In this document: one piece after another, positions 48,072 to 58,561 of the stretch
How the letters are laid out: each line of letters opens with the position of its first letter
How positions within the stretch are numbered: position 1 is the stretch's first letter
From: Pseudomonadota bacterium
GTDB lineage: Bacteria; Desulfobacterota; Desulfobulbia; Desulfobulbales; Desulfocapsaceae
Assembly: GCA_018820855.1 (NCBI GenBank)
Contig: JAHJNL010000060.1
Span: 19,698 to 83,697 of the forward strand
Direction: 5' to 3'
DNA: 64,000 nt
Notes under the pieces: generated by a model
Told to the model about the DNA's origin: nothing
Database searches by the model: none
Seen by the model: only the letters and a program-made list of their open reading frames with translations
Program-made: the position numbers and the translations under genes

Positions 48072-50864
48072 TCATGCGTTATCCAGAACCTCCCTTACAC
48101 AGCCAGCAAGATCAGCTTTTGAAAATGGTTTATACGTGAAAGCATTAATGCCAATTTTCTGAGCAATATCTGCATTGATTTTATTGCTGTAACCTGTACA
48201 GAGAATAATAGGGATATCGGCTCGTATTTGCTTTAATTCAATGGCAAATTTGTCTCCAGTCATGTGGGGCATGGTCATATCAGTGATTACTACTTGAAAA
48301 TTATCAGACTTTTCTTTGAATAATTCCAACGCCTCGACACTGCTGGTTCTGGTTGTCACCTGATAACCGAGGCTTTCTAACATCCTGCTTACCATGCGGG
48401 CAATTGGAGGTTCATCGTCAACAAAAAGGATATGCTCATCTCCCTTTGGAAGCGTCTCGGCTTCAGAAATGATTTCATTATCCAGATTACTGGTAATGGG
48501 TAGATAAATGGTAAATTTTGTCTTTACGGAAGGGATACTCTCAACTAAAATTGTTCCACCATAACTTTCAACAATTCCACGGACCATTGCCAAACCCATT
48601 CCGGTTCCTTTGCCCGTTTCCTTTGTCGTAAAATACGGATCAAAAATCGAGTCAATATGTTCAAGCTCTATTCCACAGCCGGTATCAGATATGGCTAATT
48701 CGATATATTTTCCTTGTTCTAAGCCTCCAGGTATATTGATACTCTCACCAAAGTGGACATCTTTCAGCGTCACCTCCATAATTCCACCATTGTCCTGCAT
48801 TGCATGAGCAGCATTGGTGCAGAGGTTCATCATTATCTGATGAATCTGGGTAGCGTTTCCGATTACCAGAGAAGAACTTTCTATCTCTTTTCTTATTTCT
48901 ATTGTGGATGGGGTGGAGGGGCGGATTAGTTTGAGCGCTTCGATAATAATAACAGCGACTCGAGTCGGCTTTTTTTCCTCATCAGACTGTCGGGCAAAAG
49001 CGAGTATCTGGTTGACTACTTCTTTTGCCCGCAAGCCACCAGCATAAATTTCCTGCAGATTATCCTCCATGCTAGAGCCTTTTTCAACCTCATCAAGGGC
49101 AAGTTCAGAAAAACCAAGTACGGATGAAAGAATATTATTGAAATCATGAGCAATACCGCCAGCAAGATTACCAATGGACTCCATTTTCTGTGCCTGCAAC
49201 AATTTCTGTTCCAGTATTAGTCTTTCTTTTGCAGATTCTTTTTGACTTGTAATATCCTGAATGACGCCGACAACTTTAAGTGGGGTGTTTTGATCATCTT
49301 TGATGAGTTCTGCAATGGATTTAATAGTTTTAGTCTTGGGCCCAGAAACTGGGTTTATTTCAAACTCCAGATTATAGGGTTTGTTTTTCTCAATCAGATC
49401 AATCAAGGCCTGATGCACCCTCTGTCTTTCAGGAATGCATTTTTCTACTTCTTCGGATGTGAAACGATCACTATCCGGAGCGAACCCATAAATGCGTTTT
49501 GCTTGATCAGATCCCCAAAAAGTTTCTGAAACGAGGTCATATTCCCAATTACCGACCAACCCCATTCTTTGGGCACTTTTATATCTTTGCTCATTCTGTA
49601 TCAAGGCATCTTCTGCCTTTTTCCGCTCGGTAATATCTCTGGCAATGCCAAGTACTCCAATAAGCGTTCCGCTTGGGTCTCGCATTGGTGTTTTTATGGT
49701 TTCAAATAATCCACGATATCCATCCTCAGAAAATGTAAGCCATTCTTCATTTACTGATTGCTTATTCAATTCAATAACCTTTTGGTCATAGTCACGGAAA
49801 AAATCAGCAAGGTCTTTGTCTACAAAATCGTAATCGCTCTTCCCAACAATTGTTGATTCTTTTGCACCAAAGAACTGCTCGAATTTTTGGTTACAACCAA
49901 GATAAATACCATCAGGGTCTTTCAACCAAACCAAGTCTGGTATGGTATCCACCAGTATACGCAGTTCAGTTCTCGATCTGACTAACTCTTCTTCAGCTTT
50001 TTTCCTCTCAGTAATATCTGTTACAACGCCAACAATTGCTATGGGAATTCCTTTCTCATCTTTTTCGAGTGTGTTCCGCTGGTTGACCCACCTCACACCT
50101 TTATCTTTATGAACAATCTGATATTCGTAACTAGGGGGAACTTTTCCTTTAAGCAAATTGCTCCATTCTTTTCCAAAATAACCATGCCAGTCAGGGTGGA
50201 TGATATTTTTGATCAGCAGTGGAGTATTGTAAAAATCTTGTGGCCTGTAACCGAAGATATTCACCGATGCAGGGCTTACATACTCGTATATTCCGTCAGG
50301 CAGAGACATCCGATAGATCATATCAGTGGCATTTTCTGATAATCTCCGGAATCGATCTTCGCTCTGTTTTAAGGCATCTTCTGCTCTTTTTTGATCGGTG
50401 GTATCAACCCATTGGCAAACAACGTTCAATAGCTCACCCCGATCACCCACTATGGGAAACATTGACACATCAATAATCATGTCACGCGCAGTTCCGAATT
50501 CAACTTCACCGGCAAGTCGAGCTTTCCAAGGGATGCGGAATCGGACTGATTCATGATTCTCAAAGACAGCCCTCACCAGAGGCATAACCCCTTGACTCTC
50601 TAGATTTTTATCTTTTAAAACATTATATTGGCCAATGATATTGTCATCTGTCAGCTGAATTGTTTCACATAGTGACCGATTTGCGAGTATGACCATGCCT
50701 TCTCTGTCAGAAGCCCACATTGGGAAGGGGTTAATATCTACTAGAGTGTGAAGAAAGAGAATACTGGATTTGATATCTTTACTCGCCTGCTTTGACTTGA
50801 TTTCAGATTTCTCTAGTTCCAGAACTCGTTTTTCAAGCTCTTCATAAGTAGGTCTGCTACCCAT
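48072..50864 (-). CDS. Cytoplasmic hybrid histidine kinase with four PAS domains
   Basis: 930 residues without membrane segments. After a coiled-coil start (YEELEKRVLELEKSEIKSKQASKD) come four PAS domains: about 30-150, 165-290, 295-415 and 420-545, three of them ending in DITERK or DITSQK. The kinase core has LAGGIAHDFNNILSS (His about 573), N-box NLCTNAAHAM and G-box GTGMGLAMVRGIV. A C-terminal receiver has Asp about 862 (ITDMTMPHMTG). The fourth PAS (QRMGLVGNWEYDLVSETFWGS) is paralogous to the first PAS of the 1222-residue kinase at 51.6 kb. No partner gene is adjacent. Confidence 0.9.
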   Translation of the reverse strand: MGSRPTYEELEKRVLELEKSEIKSKQASKDIKSSILFLHTLVDINPFPMWASDREGMVILANRSLCETIQLTDDNIIGQYNVLKDKNLESQGVMPLVRAVFENHESVRFRIPWKARLAGEVEFGTARDMIIDVSMFPIVGDRGELLNVVCQWVDTTDQKRAEDALKQSEDRFRRLSENATDMIYRMSLPDGIYEYVSPASVNIFGYRPQDFYNTPLLIKNIIHPDWHGYFGKEWSNLLKGKVPPSYEYQIVHKDKGVRWVNQRNTLEKDEKGIPIAIVGVVTDITERKKAEEELVRSRTELRILVDTIPDLVWLKDPDGIYLGCNQKFEQFFGAKESTIVGKSDYDFVDKDLADFFRDYDQKVIELNKQSVNEEWLTFSEDGYRGLFETIKTPMRDPSGTLIGVLGIARDITERKKAEDALIQNEQRYKSAQRMGLVGNWEYDLVSETFWGSDQAKRIYGFAPDSDRFTSEEVEKCIPERQRVHQALIDLIEKNKPYNLEFEINPVSGPKTKTIKSIAELIKDDQNTPLKVVGVIQDITSQKESAKERLILEQKLLQAQKMESIGNLAGGIAHDFNNILSSVLGFSELALDEVEKGSSMEDNLQEIYAGGLRAKEVVNQILAFARQSDEEKKPTRVAVIIIEALKLIRPSTPSTIEIRKEIESSSLVIGNATQIHQIMMNLCTNAAHAMQDNGGIMEVTLKDVHFGESINIPGGLEQGKYIELAISDTGCGIELEHIDSIFDPYFTTKETGKGTGMGLAMVRGIVESYGGTILVESIPSVKTKFTIYLPITSNLDNEIISEAETLPKGDEHILFVDDEPPIARMVSRMLESLGYQVTTRTSSVEALELFKEKSDNFQVVITDMTMPHMTGDKFAIELKQIRADIPIILCTGYSNKINADIAQKIGINAFTYKPFSKADLAGCVREVLDNA

Positions 50865-51603
50865 TTCAATTACCTGCCATGTTAAAGAAAAACTGGTAAA
50901 GAGAAGTTGTGAAAAAAGAGAGTCTTGTTTCTAACATCACAATCTCCTTTTTGATTAATGGCCTGAAATCCACGAATATCTATCGACTTAACTGGGCTGT
51001 TACTTTTTTTTCAACTATATCTTTTCTCCTAATTTAATACAAGTGGACCACAAAAAATGGAGCAAGTCGCAATGATTGATTATAACGAGTCCACACATCA
51101 ATAGAACATGAGAGCAGAATTTGCAGCAGCAATAGATGTCACCTGCCAATCAAAATATATTACGCAGAGCATCTTTTTATCATTATTTCCTGAACACCAC
51201 AGGATCGATCAAAAGTTTTGAGAAAGGAGATATTTTATTACGTATATACAGTAGAAAGGTCAAGTTGATACGTTTGTCAGTTTGTTTGAGGTTCGGCCTG
51301 GCAACCTTAATCGTTTACCTTGAACCAGATTCGAGTTTTCTTGGGACTATTTTGACTTTTCTGGGTTCAGTTCCTACTGCCTTACGGAAGGGTTCCAATA
51401 AGGGGTTCTCAGCCACCCCCATTTCCTAAAGGAAATCCAACCACTGGCGGAGGTACTTACTGCAGTGGCACCCATTATAATGGTAAATCATCTCACGTCG
51501 ATTAGTCACCCGGTCGGGGCTGGGTCAGGCGTGACATTTCATAATAATAACCGTGCGATTGCACCTCAAACACCATGGTGAGTCGGGAGCGGAGTTAGGT
51601 TAC
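50865..51603. other. Long intergenic region with possible gene relic
   Basis: About 740 bases between two leftward kinase genes. On the plus strand, 51352-51505 reads without stop in one frame and ends in GGGTYCSGTHYNGKSSHVD, which looks protein-like, but there is no start codon; it may be a relic. The remainder shows nothing I recognise. Confidence 0.35.
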
Positions 51604-54600
51604 TTATTCCGATTCACTAATTAACGCCTCTTTTACCTTAACAGCTAAATCCTTTTTGGAAAAAGGCTTCTGGATGAAGTTTACGCCTTTATCCAGCACA
51701 CCGTGGTGGGCGATGACATTTGCTGTATAGCCCGACATAAACAGGCGTTTAAGATTCGGGTAGAGTAATAAGAGGTTTTTAGCCAGGTCCCGACCGTTCA
51801 TTTCAGGCATCACCACATCAGTCATGAGCAGGTTGATGTGGCCGGCATACTTGTCGGCCAGGCGGATGGCTTCGCCGGGGGAATTCGCTGCCACCACCGT
51901 GTAGCCAAGTCGTTCGAGCATCTTTGTGCTCATTTTCAGAATCGTCAACTCATCTTCCACCAGCAGGATAGTCTCGTGACCTCGCGCGTCTGGCTTTTCC
52001 AGACCTTCCTCCTGAATCTGCACGGGATTGCCGATATACTGGGGTAGATAGATCTTGAAAGTCGTTCCCTGGCCAGGCTCGCTATAGACGTTGATGAAGC
52101 CGTTGTTCTGCTTGACAATCCCGTAGACCGTGGCCAGTCCCAGGCCGGTACCTTTTCCCTGCTTCTTGGTTGTGAAGAACGGTTCGAAGATCTGTATCTG
52201 TGTTTTCTGGTCCATGCCGCACCCATCGTCGCTGACGGCCAGCAACACGAACTCGCCGGGCACAAAGCCCACATGCTGCGAACAGTAATCGTCATCGAAG
52301 ACAACAGTCCCTGTTTCGATGGTGATCTTGCCCACATCCGCAATGGCATCCCGGGAGTTGACACACAGGTTTGCCAACATCTGGTCGAGCTGCGACGGGT
52401 CCATATTAACCGAAGCCAATTCCTTGCCCGGCCGCCAAGCCAGGTCTATGTTCTCACCGATAAGCCGACGAAGCATCTGGAGCATTCCTTCAAGGGTCCG
52501 GTTCAGGTCAAGTACTCTGGGCGCCATCGTCTGCTTGCGGGCAAAAGCCAGCAATTGTCGGGTCAGGTCGGCGGAACGCTGGGCGGCTTTTCTGATTTCC
52601 TCCAGGTCGGTATAGATCGGCAGAGCCGGGTCCAACTCCTCCATGATCATCTCCGCATGGCCGAGGATCACCCCCAGCATGTTGTTGAAGTCATGGGCCA
52701 CGCCACCGGCAAGACGACCCACGGATTCCATTTTCTGGGCCTGTTGCAATTGGGCCTGCAGTTTGTCTTTTTCCTCTTCAGTCACTTTACGTTCAGTGAT
52801 ATCAAGAATGACGCCGTCATAGAGGAGATTACCTGCTATCTCAGTAGGTGATGAGAGCCCTGATATCCAGATGACCTCACCGGACGGTTTTATAAGCTTC
52901 CCCTCATAATTCCATTCCCCTTTACAGTTTATTGCCCTTTCAATGGTTGCGAGAAAATCCTCACGATGATCTGGGTGGATTGCCGTGGTGAACCTCTCAA
53001 AAAAACCCTCAGGTTCGGGATCAAGGCCCAGAAGGTTCTGAACCTGACCAGTGACATAGGATACCTTCCTGGTCCCGTCTTGACCGGCGACAAACTGAAA
53101 GACAAGTCCCGGGAGTCTCATTGATATCTCGGTCAACTGCTTGTCCTTTTGCCGAATCTCCTCCTCTGCTATTTTCCGCTCCGTAATGTCGTTTACAATA
53201 CAGGCAAACTGATTTGGGGCTGGTCGGAATGCAGTCGTCTCAAAATACTTATTAAGTTCAGAGGAATAGTATTCAAAATGTGCAGGTTTCCCGGTAAGCG
53301 CCACCCGGCCATAGGTTTCGATCCAATATTTTTCCGTACCGGGCAGCACCTCCATCACCGTTCGTCCAACTATCTTTTCCGCATCCAGACCAGTCATCCG
53401 CTCAAAGGAGGGATTGACGGCGAAGAAACGGTAATCAATGGGTGCGCCTTCTTCGTCACAGATTATTTCATGGAGAGCAAATCCTTCCAGCATCTCTCTG
53501 AAAAGAAGCTGATAGTCTCTCTCGGCTTTTCTATGGGCGGAAATGTCACGGTTGATGGAAAGAACCGATTCCACACGGCCTTGGGCGTCATGTTCCGGGA
53601 AAAGACGCCAGTTATTGGCCACTTGTCCGTCTCGACCTTCAAAAGTGTACTCAAGCTCAAGGGGAATGTCCTTATCAAAGGCCTTTCTGATGGATTCTTC
53701 CCAGAAAACACATTTTTCCTCTGGGAAACCCAGCTGGCGATGGGTCTTGCCTATGAATTGTGCAGCTTCCATTTTCACCAGATCGACAACGTTCTCCGAA
53801 ACAAACAGATGCCGGCCATCACGGTCAAAACGCGTAACGATATCGGGCATCCCCTCAACCAGAGCACGGAGCATCTCAACGTTCTCGCGCAGGGCACTCT
53901 CAGACTTTCTCCGTTCGGTTATGTCCAGAATTACACCCTGAATCTTGGCAGGATTGCCAAATTCATCCCTCTGCAGCTCTCCAAGCGAGTTGACGGTTTT
54001 GAGTTCGCCACTGTCTTCTGCGATAATGTCATATTCAAGATTGTAGGGCACATTATTTTCAATCAGATCGACAAGGGCTTGACTGACCCGCTCTCTTTCG
54101 GGAATACAACTTTCCACTTTCTCTGGGGTGAGAGAGGAGGTGTCACCTACGAAACCAAAGATCCGTATGGCCTCGGAGGAGCCATGGAACACCTGGGTGA
54201 CAATATCGTAGTCCCAGTTGCCAACCTTGCCGAGCTGCTGCGCCTTGATGTATTTGTTGTTTGCATCAGCAAGTTTCTTCTCCATTAATTCACGCCGCTG
54301 AATTTCCTCTTGTAGATAGTGTGTTCGCTGAGCCACCTTCCGTCTCAGAAACCACACTCCAATCAAGGTGAAAAGAAAGAGAATAGGGAGCAGCAGCTGC
54401 AAACTTCGTTTGATAAATTCAGTTAATGAGATCTCCGGTTGCGGTAGAATAGGAGTGAACCATTTTTCGTAGAGGCTGTTGTAGGTGCCGTTGACATAGA
54501 GAATTGCCAGCCCTTCGTTCAAGAGAGAAAGCAAATGCTGGTTGCCTTCGGAGACGGCAAAGCAAAATTTCTGCTCGAAGCCCTCAAGTTTCATGGAAAC

Positions 54601-55272
54601 TGGCTTGAGGGACGAGACCTGTTTCTCTTCCACAGGGACGATATTGGTGAGTCCGAGTTCTTTGATGATCTCAAGCCCGACTATCTGCTGGACAACGATG
54701 GCGTCATGTTTTCCCGCAGCGAGCAGAAGGAATGCCTCTTCAAAAGAGGGTGTGGTAATAATGTTGTCAGTTAAATTGTTACGCAGGGTGTATTCATGAG
54801 CAGTGTCGCCCTGCATCACCAAAACCTCTTTACCTTTCAGATCAGAAATCGACTTGATTTCATGATATCCCTTCCTTACAAATACAGTTCCGTTCATTCT
54901 CAGGTATGGTGCAGTAAAATCGTAGATTTTGTCTCGCTCTGCGGAGTAGGAAACCAGCGGGAGTACATCAAGCTCACCTCTGGCCAGCTCCTCCTTGATT
55001 TGATTCCAGGGGGCCACTTTGAAGTTGACAGTGAGTCCGGCGGCATGAACAGCCGCAGTGAGCAGATCGACAGAAAAACCGCCTGCTGTACCATCGGGAT
55101 GTACTATTGCAAACGGTGGATAATTGAGTTCACTGGCAGATTGCAGATTAGTCTTATATCCGGATGAGGAGGTGGTGGCATGAGATATTGAAAGAGATGG
55201 TGTTATGAAGAGAAAAACCAGTAGTGTTAGAGAAGATGGTGATAGATACTTGAGTGCTATCGTTATTAGCAT
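51604..55272 (-). CDS. Hybrid sensor kinase with periplasmic solute-binding domain and multiple PAS
   Basis: About 1222 residues. Signal peptide; periplasmic SBP_bac_3 domain (about 45-265, NYPPFAIVHPDGTAGGFSVDLL, AERDKIYDFTAPYL) as in BvgS/EvgS; TM about 290-312; four PAS domains; kinase core LAGGVAHDFNNMLGV (His about 860), NLCVNSRDAI, GTGLGLATVYGIV; C-terminal receiver with Asp about 1152 (MTDVVMPEMNG). SBP_bac_3 domains bind amino acids or related small solutes. ATG 55272 gives the cleaner signal peptide; an in-frame GTG at 55323 is possible. Neither has a good ribosome-binding site. Confidence 0.9.
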   Translation of the reverse strand: MLITIALKYLSPSSLTLLVFLFITPSLSISHATTSSSGYKTNLQSASELNYPPFAIVHPDGTAGGFSVDLLTAAVHAAGLTVNFKVAPWNQIKEELARGELDVLPLVSYSAERDKIYDFTAPYLRMNGTVFVRKGYHEIKSISDLKGKEVLVMQGDTAHEYTLRNNLTDNIITTPSFEEAFLLLAAGKHDAIVVQQIVGLEIIKELGLTNIVPVEEKQVSSLKPVSMKLEGFEQKFCFAVSEGNQHLLSLLNEGLAILYVNGTYNSLYEKWFTPILPQPEISLTEFIKRSLQLLLPILFLFTLIGVWFLRRKVAQRTHYLQEEIQRRELMEKKLADANNKYIKAQQLGKVGNWDYDIVTQVFHGSSEAIRIFGFVGDTSSLTPEKVESCIPERERVSQALVDLIENNVPYNLEYDIIAEDSGELKTVNSLGELQRDEFGNPAKIQGVILDITERRKSESALRENVEMLRALVEGMPDIVTRFDRDGRHLFVSENVVDLVKMEAAQFIGKTHRQLGFPEEKCVFWEESIRKAFDKDIPLELEYTFEGRDGQVANNWRLFPEHDAQGRVESVLSINRDISAHRKAERDYQLLFREMLEGFALHEIICDEEGAPIDYRFFAVNPSFERMTGLDAEKIVGRTVMEVLPGTEKYWIETYGRVALTGKPAHFEYYSSELNKYFETTAFRPAPNQFACIVNDITERKIAEEEIRQKDKQLTEISMRLPGLVFQFVAGQDGTRKVSYVTGQVQNLLGLDPEPEGFFERFTTAIHPDHREDFLATIERAINCKGEWNYEGKLIKPSGEVIWISGLSSPTEIAGNLLYDGVILDITERKVTEEEKDKLQAQLQQAQKMESVGRLAGGVAHDFNNMLGVILGHAEMIMEELDPALPIYTDLEEIRKAAQRSADLTRQLLAFARKQTMAPRVLDLNRTLEGMLQMLRRLIGENIDLAWRPGKELASVNMDPSQLDQMLANLCVNSRDAIADVGKITIETGTVVFDDDYCSQHVGFVPGEFVLLAVSDDGCGMDQKTQIQIFEPFFTTKKQGKGTGLGLATVYGIVKQNNGFINVYSEPGQGTTFKIYLPQYIGNPVQIQEEGLEKPDARGHETILLVEDELTILKMSTKMLERLGYTVVAANSPGEAIRLADKYAGHINLLMTDVVMPEMNGRDLAKNLLLLYPNLKRLFMSGYTANVIAHHGVLDKGVNFIQKPFSKKDLAVKVKEALISESE

Positions 55273-55919
55273 ACTGAAGTTAGGAGTATTATTTGAATGT
55301 TGGTCAATTGAGACAAAGAGCACTACTTGATGTCTCTGGTAATTTTTTCAATGCTATCTACATCTCTCAATTGATGAAATTGGTGTTGACCAGGGGATTA
55401 GGTCCGGCCAACACCTCGTTACAACATATTTCTTGGGAGAGAAACAATCGAAAAGGAAAAAAGAAAAAAAATGTTGTGGCTCAGTTAAAGCGTATTGAAA
55501 ATGCGGAAAAAATGCTAGGAAATATTTTCAGAAGTGGCCTCGGTAACTTGAACAAGCCCTTAAGTGGGAAATCTGCTGCATATAACGCTTAAAGATAGGC
55601 CAACCGTTGGGGTAAAAAATGATTCGAAACTGATTTCAAATTTAAAAGATTTCCATTGGCAAGCTTCGGAGGAAGAGTACTCATATTGGGTTAAGACTAT
55701 TCCTGATCACCTCAAGCTCTGCCCTAAGCTGGACCAAACATGACATTCAGAGAAGTAAAGTTAACCCGAGGACAGTTGGACAAAAACAGATATTCGATGT
55801 GGCAATATAAGGTAGGTCGTCTATAGTGGACACTAAATCAATTTGCCATCAGTCCTCTGCTGAATGGCTCAGCAACTTCTCAAATATTTTGAGGTAATTC
55901 TTCCCTTTTCATACGTCGC
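55273..55919. other. Intergenic region, no gene recognised
   Basis: About 650 AT-rich bases between divergent genes. A 99-codon ORF (55293-55592) has no start signal and low-complexity Lys stretches; it is not accepted as a gene. No RNA recognised. Confidence 0.35.
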
Positions 55920-57005
55920 ATGGCCGCATCACCCAAAACGCCTCCGTCGGTAAAACGGCGAGCCGCTCCGAAGCGCCCGAAAGCCCCAGGTTCTGTTCGG
56001 AAAAAGTCCAGCCCCAAGAAGAAGAGCAAACCGCAAATATCCCTGCTGCATGGTTATTTATTGATCGGTTTGGAGTATCTTGGCTTGATGAGTATTGGAG
56101 TTGCCACGGTCATTGTTGTCCTTGGTTATTCAGCCAACCGCTTTTCCGGTACTAGATTTTTCAACAGTTACTTACCTTTTACAACAGTAATTATAGGGGG
56201 TATTATCCTGGGAGTGATTCTTCTGGGCCTTTGGCAGAGACTGCGGAGGTGGTTGCGGAAACGTTCTTCCCTTTTGCCCCCGGCAGTTGTCCTCGGATTG
56301 GCGTTGGTGATTAGCGGTCTTGCCCCGCCGGAACTGTTCAGCCGGGCCTTCCTCTATTACCGTGTCCTGGTGGGTGGCAAAGAAGAGGCCAATCGGGTCG
56401 CCCTTACGCATCAGGTCTACGCTGCCTATCGTCGTCTGAATACGGTGCAGATGACAAAGATGATCAGACTGTCCGAGCCGTATAAGGCGGCAATTGAGGA
56501 GGCGGGAGCGTTTTATGGCATCGACGGCAATCTCCTCAAAGGGCTTGCCGCCACGGAATCGTCCTTCTTACCCCGCGCAAGTATCGATGGCGGCCAGGGA
56601 CTCTTTCAGGTCACCAAGGTACCGGCAACAGTGACGATGGCGGTCAACCGACTTTTTCCTGTGAAGCATCGTGTGGTCACCGATGCTCGCTATAACGCTT
56701 ATCTTGGGGCGGCGACACTCCGCCATTATCTCACTGAGATGAAGGAGGATCTTTTTCTCGGTCTTCTGGCCTATAATATCGGGCCAGCCAATGGCGGGCT
56801 GCGCTTTATTATGGATCAGTACGGGGCCACTGATTTTATCACTATCCAGCCCTATCTTATGCAACTCCCCCGTGACTATCCGATCCGTGTCCTCTCCTAC
56901 TCCCTTGCCTTTCGCATAGAGCGTCAGGAAGGCCAGCTTCTCGCCTATGAAGAGGGAAAAAACGCCCTGCGAATCCAGGCCATTGGCATCCCCGGACTGC
57001 GGTAA
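55920..57005 (+). CDS. Membrane-anchored lytic transglycosylase (SLT domain)
   Basis: 361 residues. A Lys/Pro-rich basic N-terminus (1-40) is followed by three hydrophobic helices (about 45-72, 88-107, 117-137) and then a lytic transglycosylase domain: catalytic Glu 213 in AATESSFLPRASIDGGQGLFQV, and LAYNIGPANGGL typical of the AYNxG motif. It cleaves peptidoglycan glycan strands. The multi-helix anchor is unusual for the family, which is usually a lipoprotein or has one anchor. The ATG lacks a good ribosome-binding site. Confidence 0.85.
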   Translation: MAASPKTPPSVKRRAAPKRPKAPGSVRKKSSPKKKSKPQISLLHGYLLIGLEYLGLMSIGVATVIVVLGYSANRFSGTRFFNSYLPFTTVIIGGIILGVILLGLWQRLRRWLRKRSSLLPPAVVLGLALVISGLAPPELFSRAFLYYRVLVGGKEEANRVALTHQVYAAYRRLNTVQMTKMIRLSEPYKAAIEEAGAFYGIDGNLLKGLAATESSFLPRASIDGGQGLFQVTKVPATVTMAVNRLFPVKHRVVTDARYNAYLGAATLRHYLTEMKEDLFLGLLAYNIGPANGGLRFIMDQYGATDFITIQPYLMQLPRDYPIRVLSYSLAFRIERQEGQLLAYEEGKNALRIQAIGIPGLR

Positions 57006-57243
57006 CTGAGAATCAAATACCATTCAACCATTGGTGGCTCGAGTGTTGAACGCTTTAGAGTCCTCATTGAGAGATAAAAATATGGCCTTTGAATCCTTCT
57101 ACTGATCTAAAGATGAATAGTATTCCACAGTAGGGTATTAATATGACCAGTACCAACTTGGTTAAAAGTAGATTTCTCAATCTTACCCCTGTAATCTGAC
57201 TCTGGTCGGCCATTAATTTCTAATTTCATGGAATGACTTCGCC

Positions 57244-57918
57244 ATGACTTTTTTTGTTAAAGTCGTGTTCGGACACCTCAAGGTAATCGTCATCGATGAT
57301 ACCGAAAACGAAACCATAACTGGCTCCTTGGGTGCCAATGGATAGCTTGACCAGAAACGTTTTGACTGGCTGGTGAGTGAACTGCAGGAAGGGCAGGACA
57401 ATGGAAAACTGATGATTGTTGCCGCACACATTCCGTTAGGGGTTGATATCCCTGACAAACCCGGCTCACTGTGGGATCCTTCTTCAACGCCCAAAGAAGC
57501 TGAGTTAATTACGGAACTTAAAAAATATTCCAACCTTATCCTGTTGGTGGCAGGGCATCGTCACATGAATACGATAACGCCCTTGCTATCAACGGATATT
57601 AACCATCCAGAGCTTGGTTTCTGGGAAGTTGAGTGCGCTTCACTACGCGATTTCCCGCAACAATTCCGTCTTTTTGACATCGTCCGCAATAGCGACAATA
57701 CCATTTCAATTTTTGCAACCAATGTCGATCCGGCGGTAAAACCAGGCACACCTGCTGCAAGTGCAAGATCACTCGCCGTTGCCGCGTATCAGATATTCAA
57801 CGGGGCGGCAGTGCTGCCCTATCAACCCACCGGCGTAAAAAATGTTGAGCTTGTAAAACAGGTAAGCCCGGAAATGCAGGTAAAAATACAGAGCTATGGA
57901 ACGCCGATTATCAGGTAA
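57244..57918 (+). pseudogene. Broken metallophosphoesterase (PPA1498-like), C-terminal part
   Basis: The frame from 57244 reads through FGHLKVIVIDDTENE to an in-frame TAG at 57343-57345, then continues as LDQKRFDWLVSELQEGQD ... MIVAAHIPLGVD ... LLVAGHRHMNT ... EVECASLRDFPQQFR. The second half has the metal-binding His motifs AHIP and GHRH of calcineurin-like phosphoesterases and matches the TIGR03768-type family. The N-terminal two thirds are missing and the stop interrupts what remains, so this is a pseudogene. A fragment starting at GTG 57373 could still be translated but would lack most of the active site. Confidence 0.7.
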
Positions 57919-58085
57919 CTCTTCCTGTGGCAGGATAGATGTCGCTTCCTTTTTGCAACTCTAAGTGAACCTGCTGGACGCAAGTTGTAGATAGATTGAA
58001 ATGATACAAACTTTAGCTCTTATCAACACAACCCGATGATATAAATATCAGTTCGTCTGATCCTCTTGTAAAGGTCCTATAAAAC

Positions 58086-58165
58086 CCTTCAGCAAGCTCA
58101 AAGCGAGTGGTAGCGACAACGGGATCATTGACTTATCCCGTTCGTGGTGAGCCTCTTGAACCCAC
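58086..58165. repeat. Intergenic repeat of the VRGEPxEP type
   Basis: CCCTTCAGCAAGCTCAAAGCGAG (58085-58107) and the oppositely oriented CCCGTTCGTGGTGAGCCTCTTGAACC (58138-58162) match, with changes, a small dispersed repeat found in many proteobacterial genomes; when translated it reads PVRGEPLEP. Confidence 0.5.
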
Positions 58166-58201
58166 AAATAAGAATTTTGCAAGAGGCTCATTAGAATTTT
58201 T
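58149..58201 (+). terminator. Hairpin with T-run
   Basis: GAGCCTCTTG (58149-58158) and CAAGAGGCTC (58180-58189) are perfect arms around 21 bases. ATTAGAATTTTTT follows. It could terminate rightward transcription from the pseudogene region. Confidence 0.45.
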
Positions 58202-58465
58202 TAAAAAAAGAAAATTTATTGCGCTCCCATGTCTTTACTCAAACAGAATTTCAGCAGAGAAAGATGTCCCTTGGCAATATTCAAGCTCGGATAATACAGG
58301 GTGACTTGACCTTCTTCCTTAACATCTTCGGGTGAAGGGTTATAGGGGATATCTTTACTTTCAGAGTCAAGGGGTTAAACGAGCGATGCATAGTCTAGTA
58401 AGGTACTAGGCTAAGGTCTATTAGAGAATAAGCAGACCTTGAATGTGGCAATATTAAAAGCTGAA

Positions 58466-58532
58466 AGATAAAAACGTGGCTGTTCCGAATTTTTCTACAT
58501 CTAAATTCATTGATGATTAGAAGAACAGCCAC
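58466..58532 (-). terminator. Terminator of the Lpp-like gene
   Basis: On the minus strand GTGGCTGTTC (58532-58523) pairs with GAACAGCCAC (58485-58476) across 37 bases, followed by GTTTTTATC. It lies 30 bases after the lipoprotein stop. Confidence 0.6.
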
Positions 58533-58561
58533 ATTTGGATTTTACGTGGCAAAAACAATTA

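Larger units (their letters stand above)
57919..58465. other. Intergenic region with small repeats
   Basis: About 550 bases after the pseudogene. It contains the repeat at 58086-58165 and the hairpin at 58149-58201. No gene recognised. Confidence 0.4.

Noticed and set aside
51136..51429. 97-codon ORF on the plus strand
   Set aside because: No ribosome-binding site, no family features, composition like non-coding DNA.
53149..54288. 379-codon ORF on the plus strand
   Set aside because: Entirely antisense to the solute-binding hybrid kinase, whose domains are clear in the other strand; no family features.
55293..55592. 99-codon ORF on the plus strand
   Set aside because: Low-complexity Lys run, no start signal; overlaps the likely promoter region of the kinase.
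58107..58304. 65-codon ORF reading PVRGEPLEP
   Set aside because: The frame is the translation of a dispersed intergenic repeat, not a gene.
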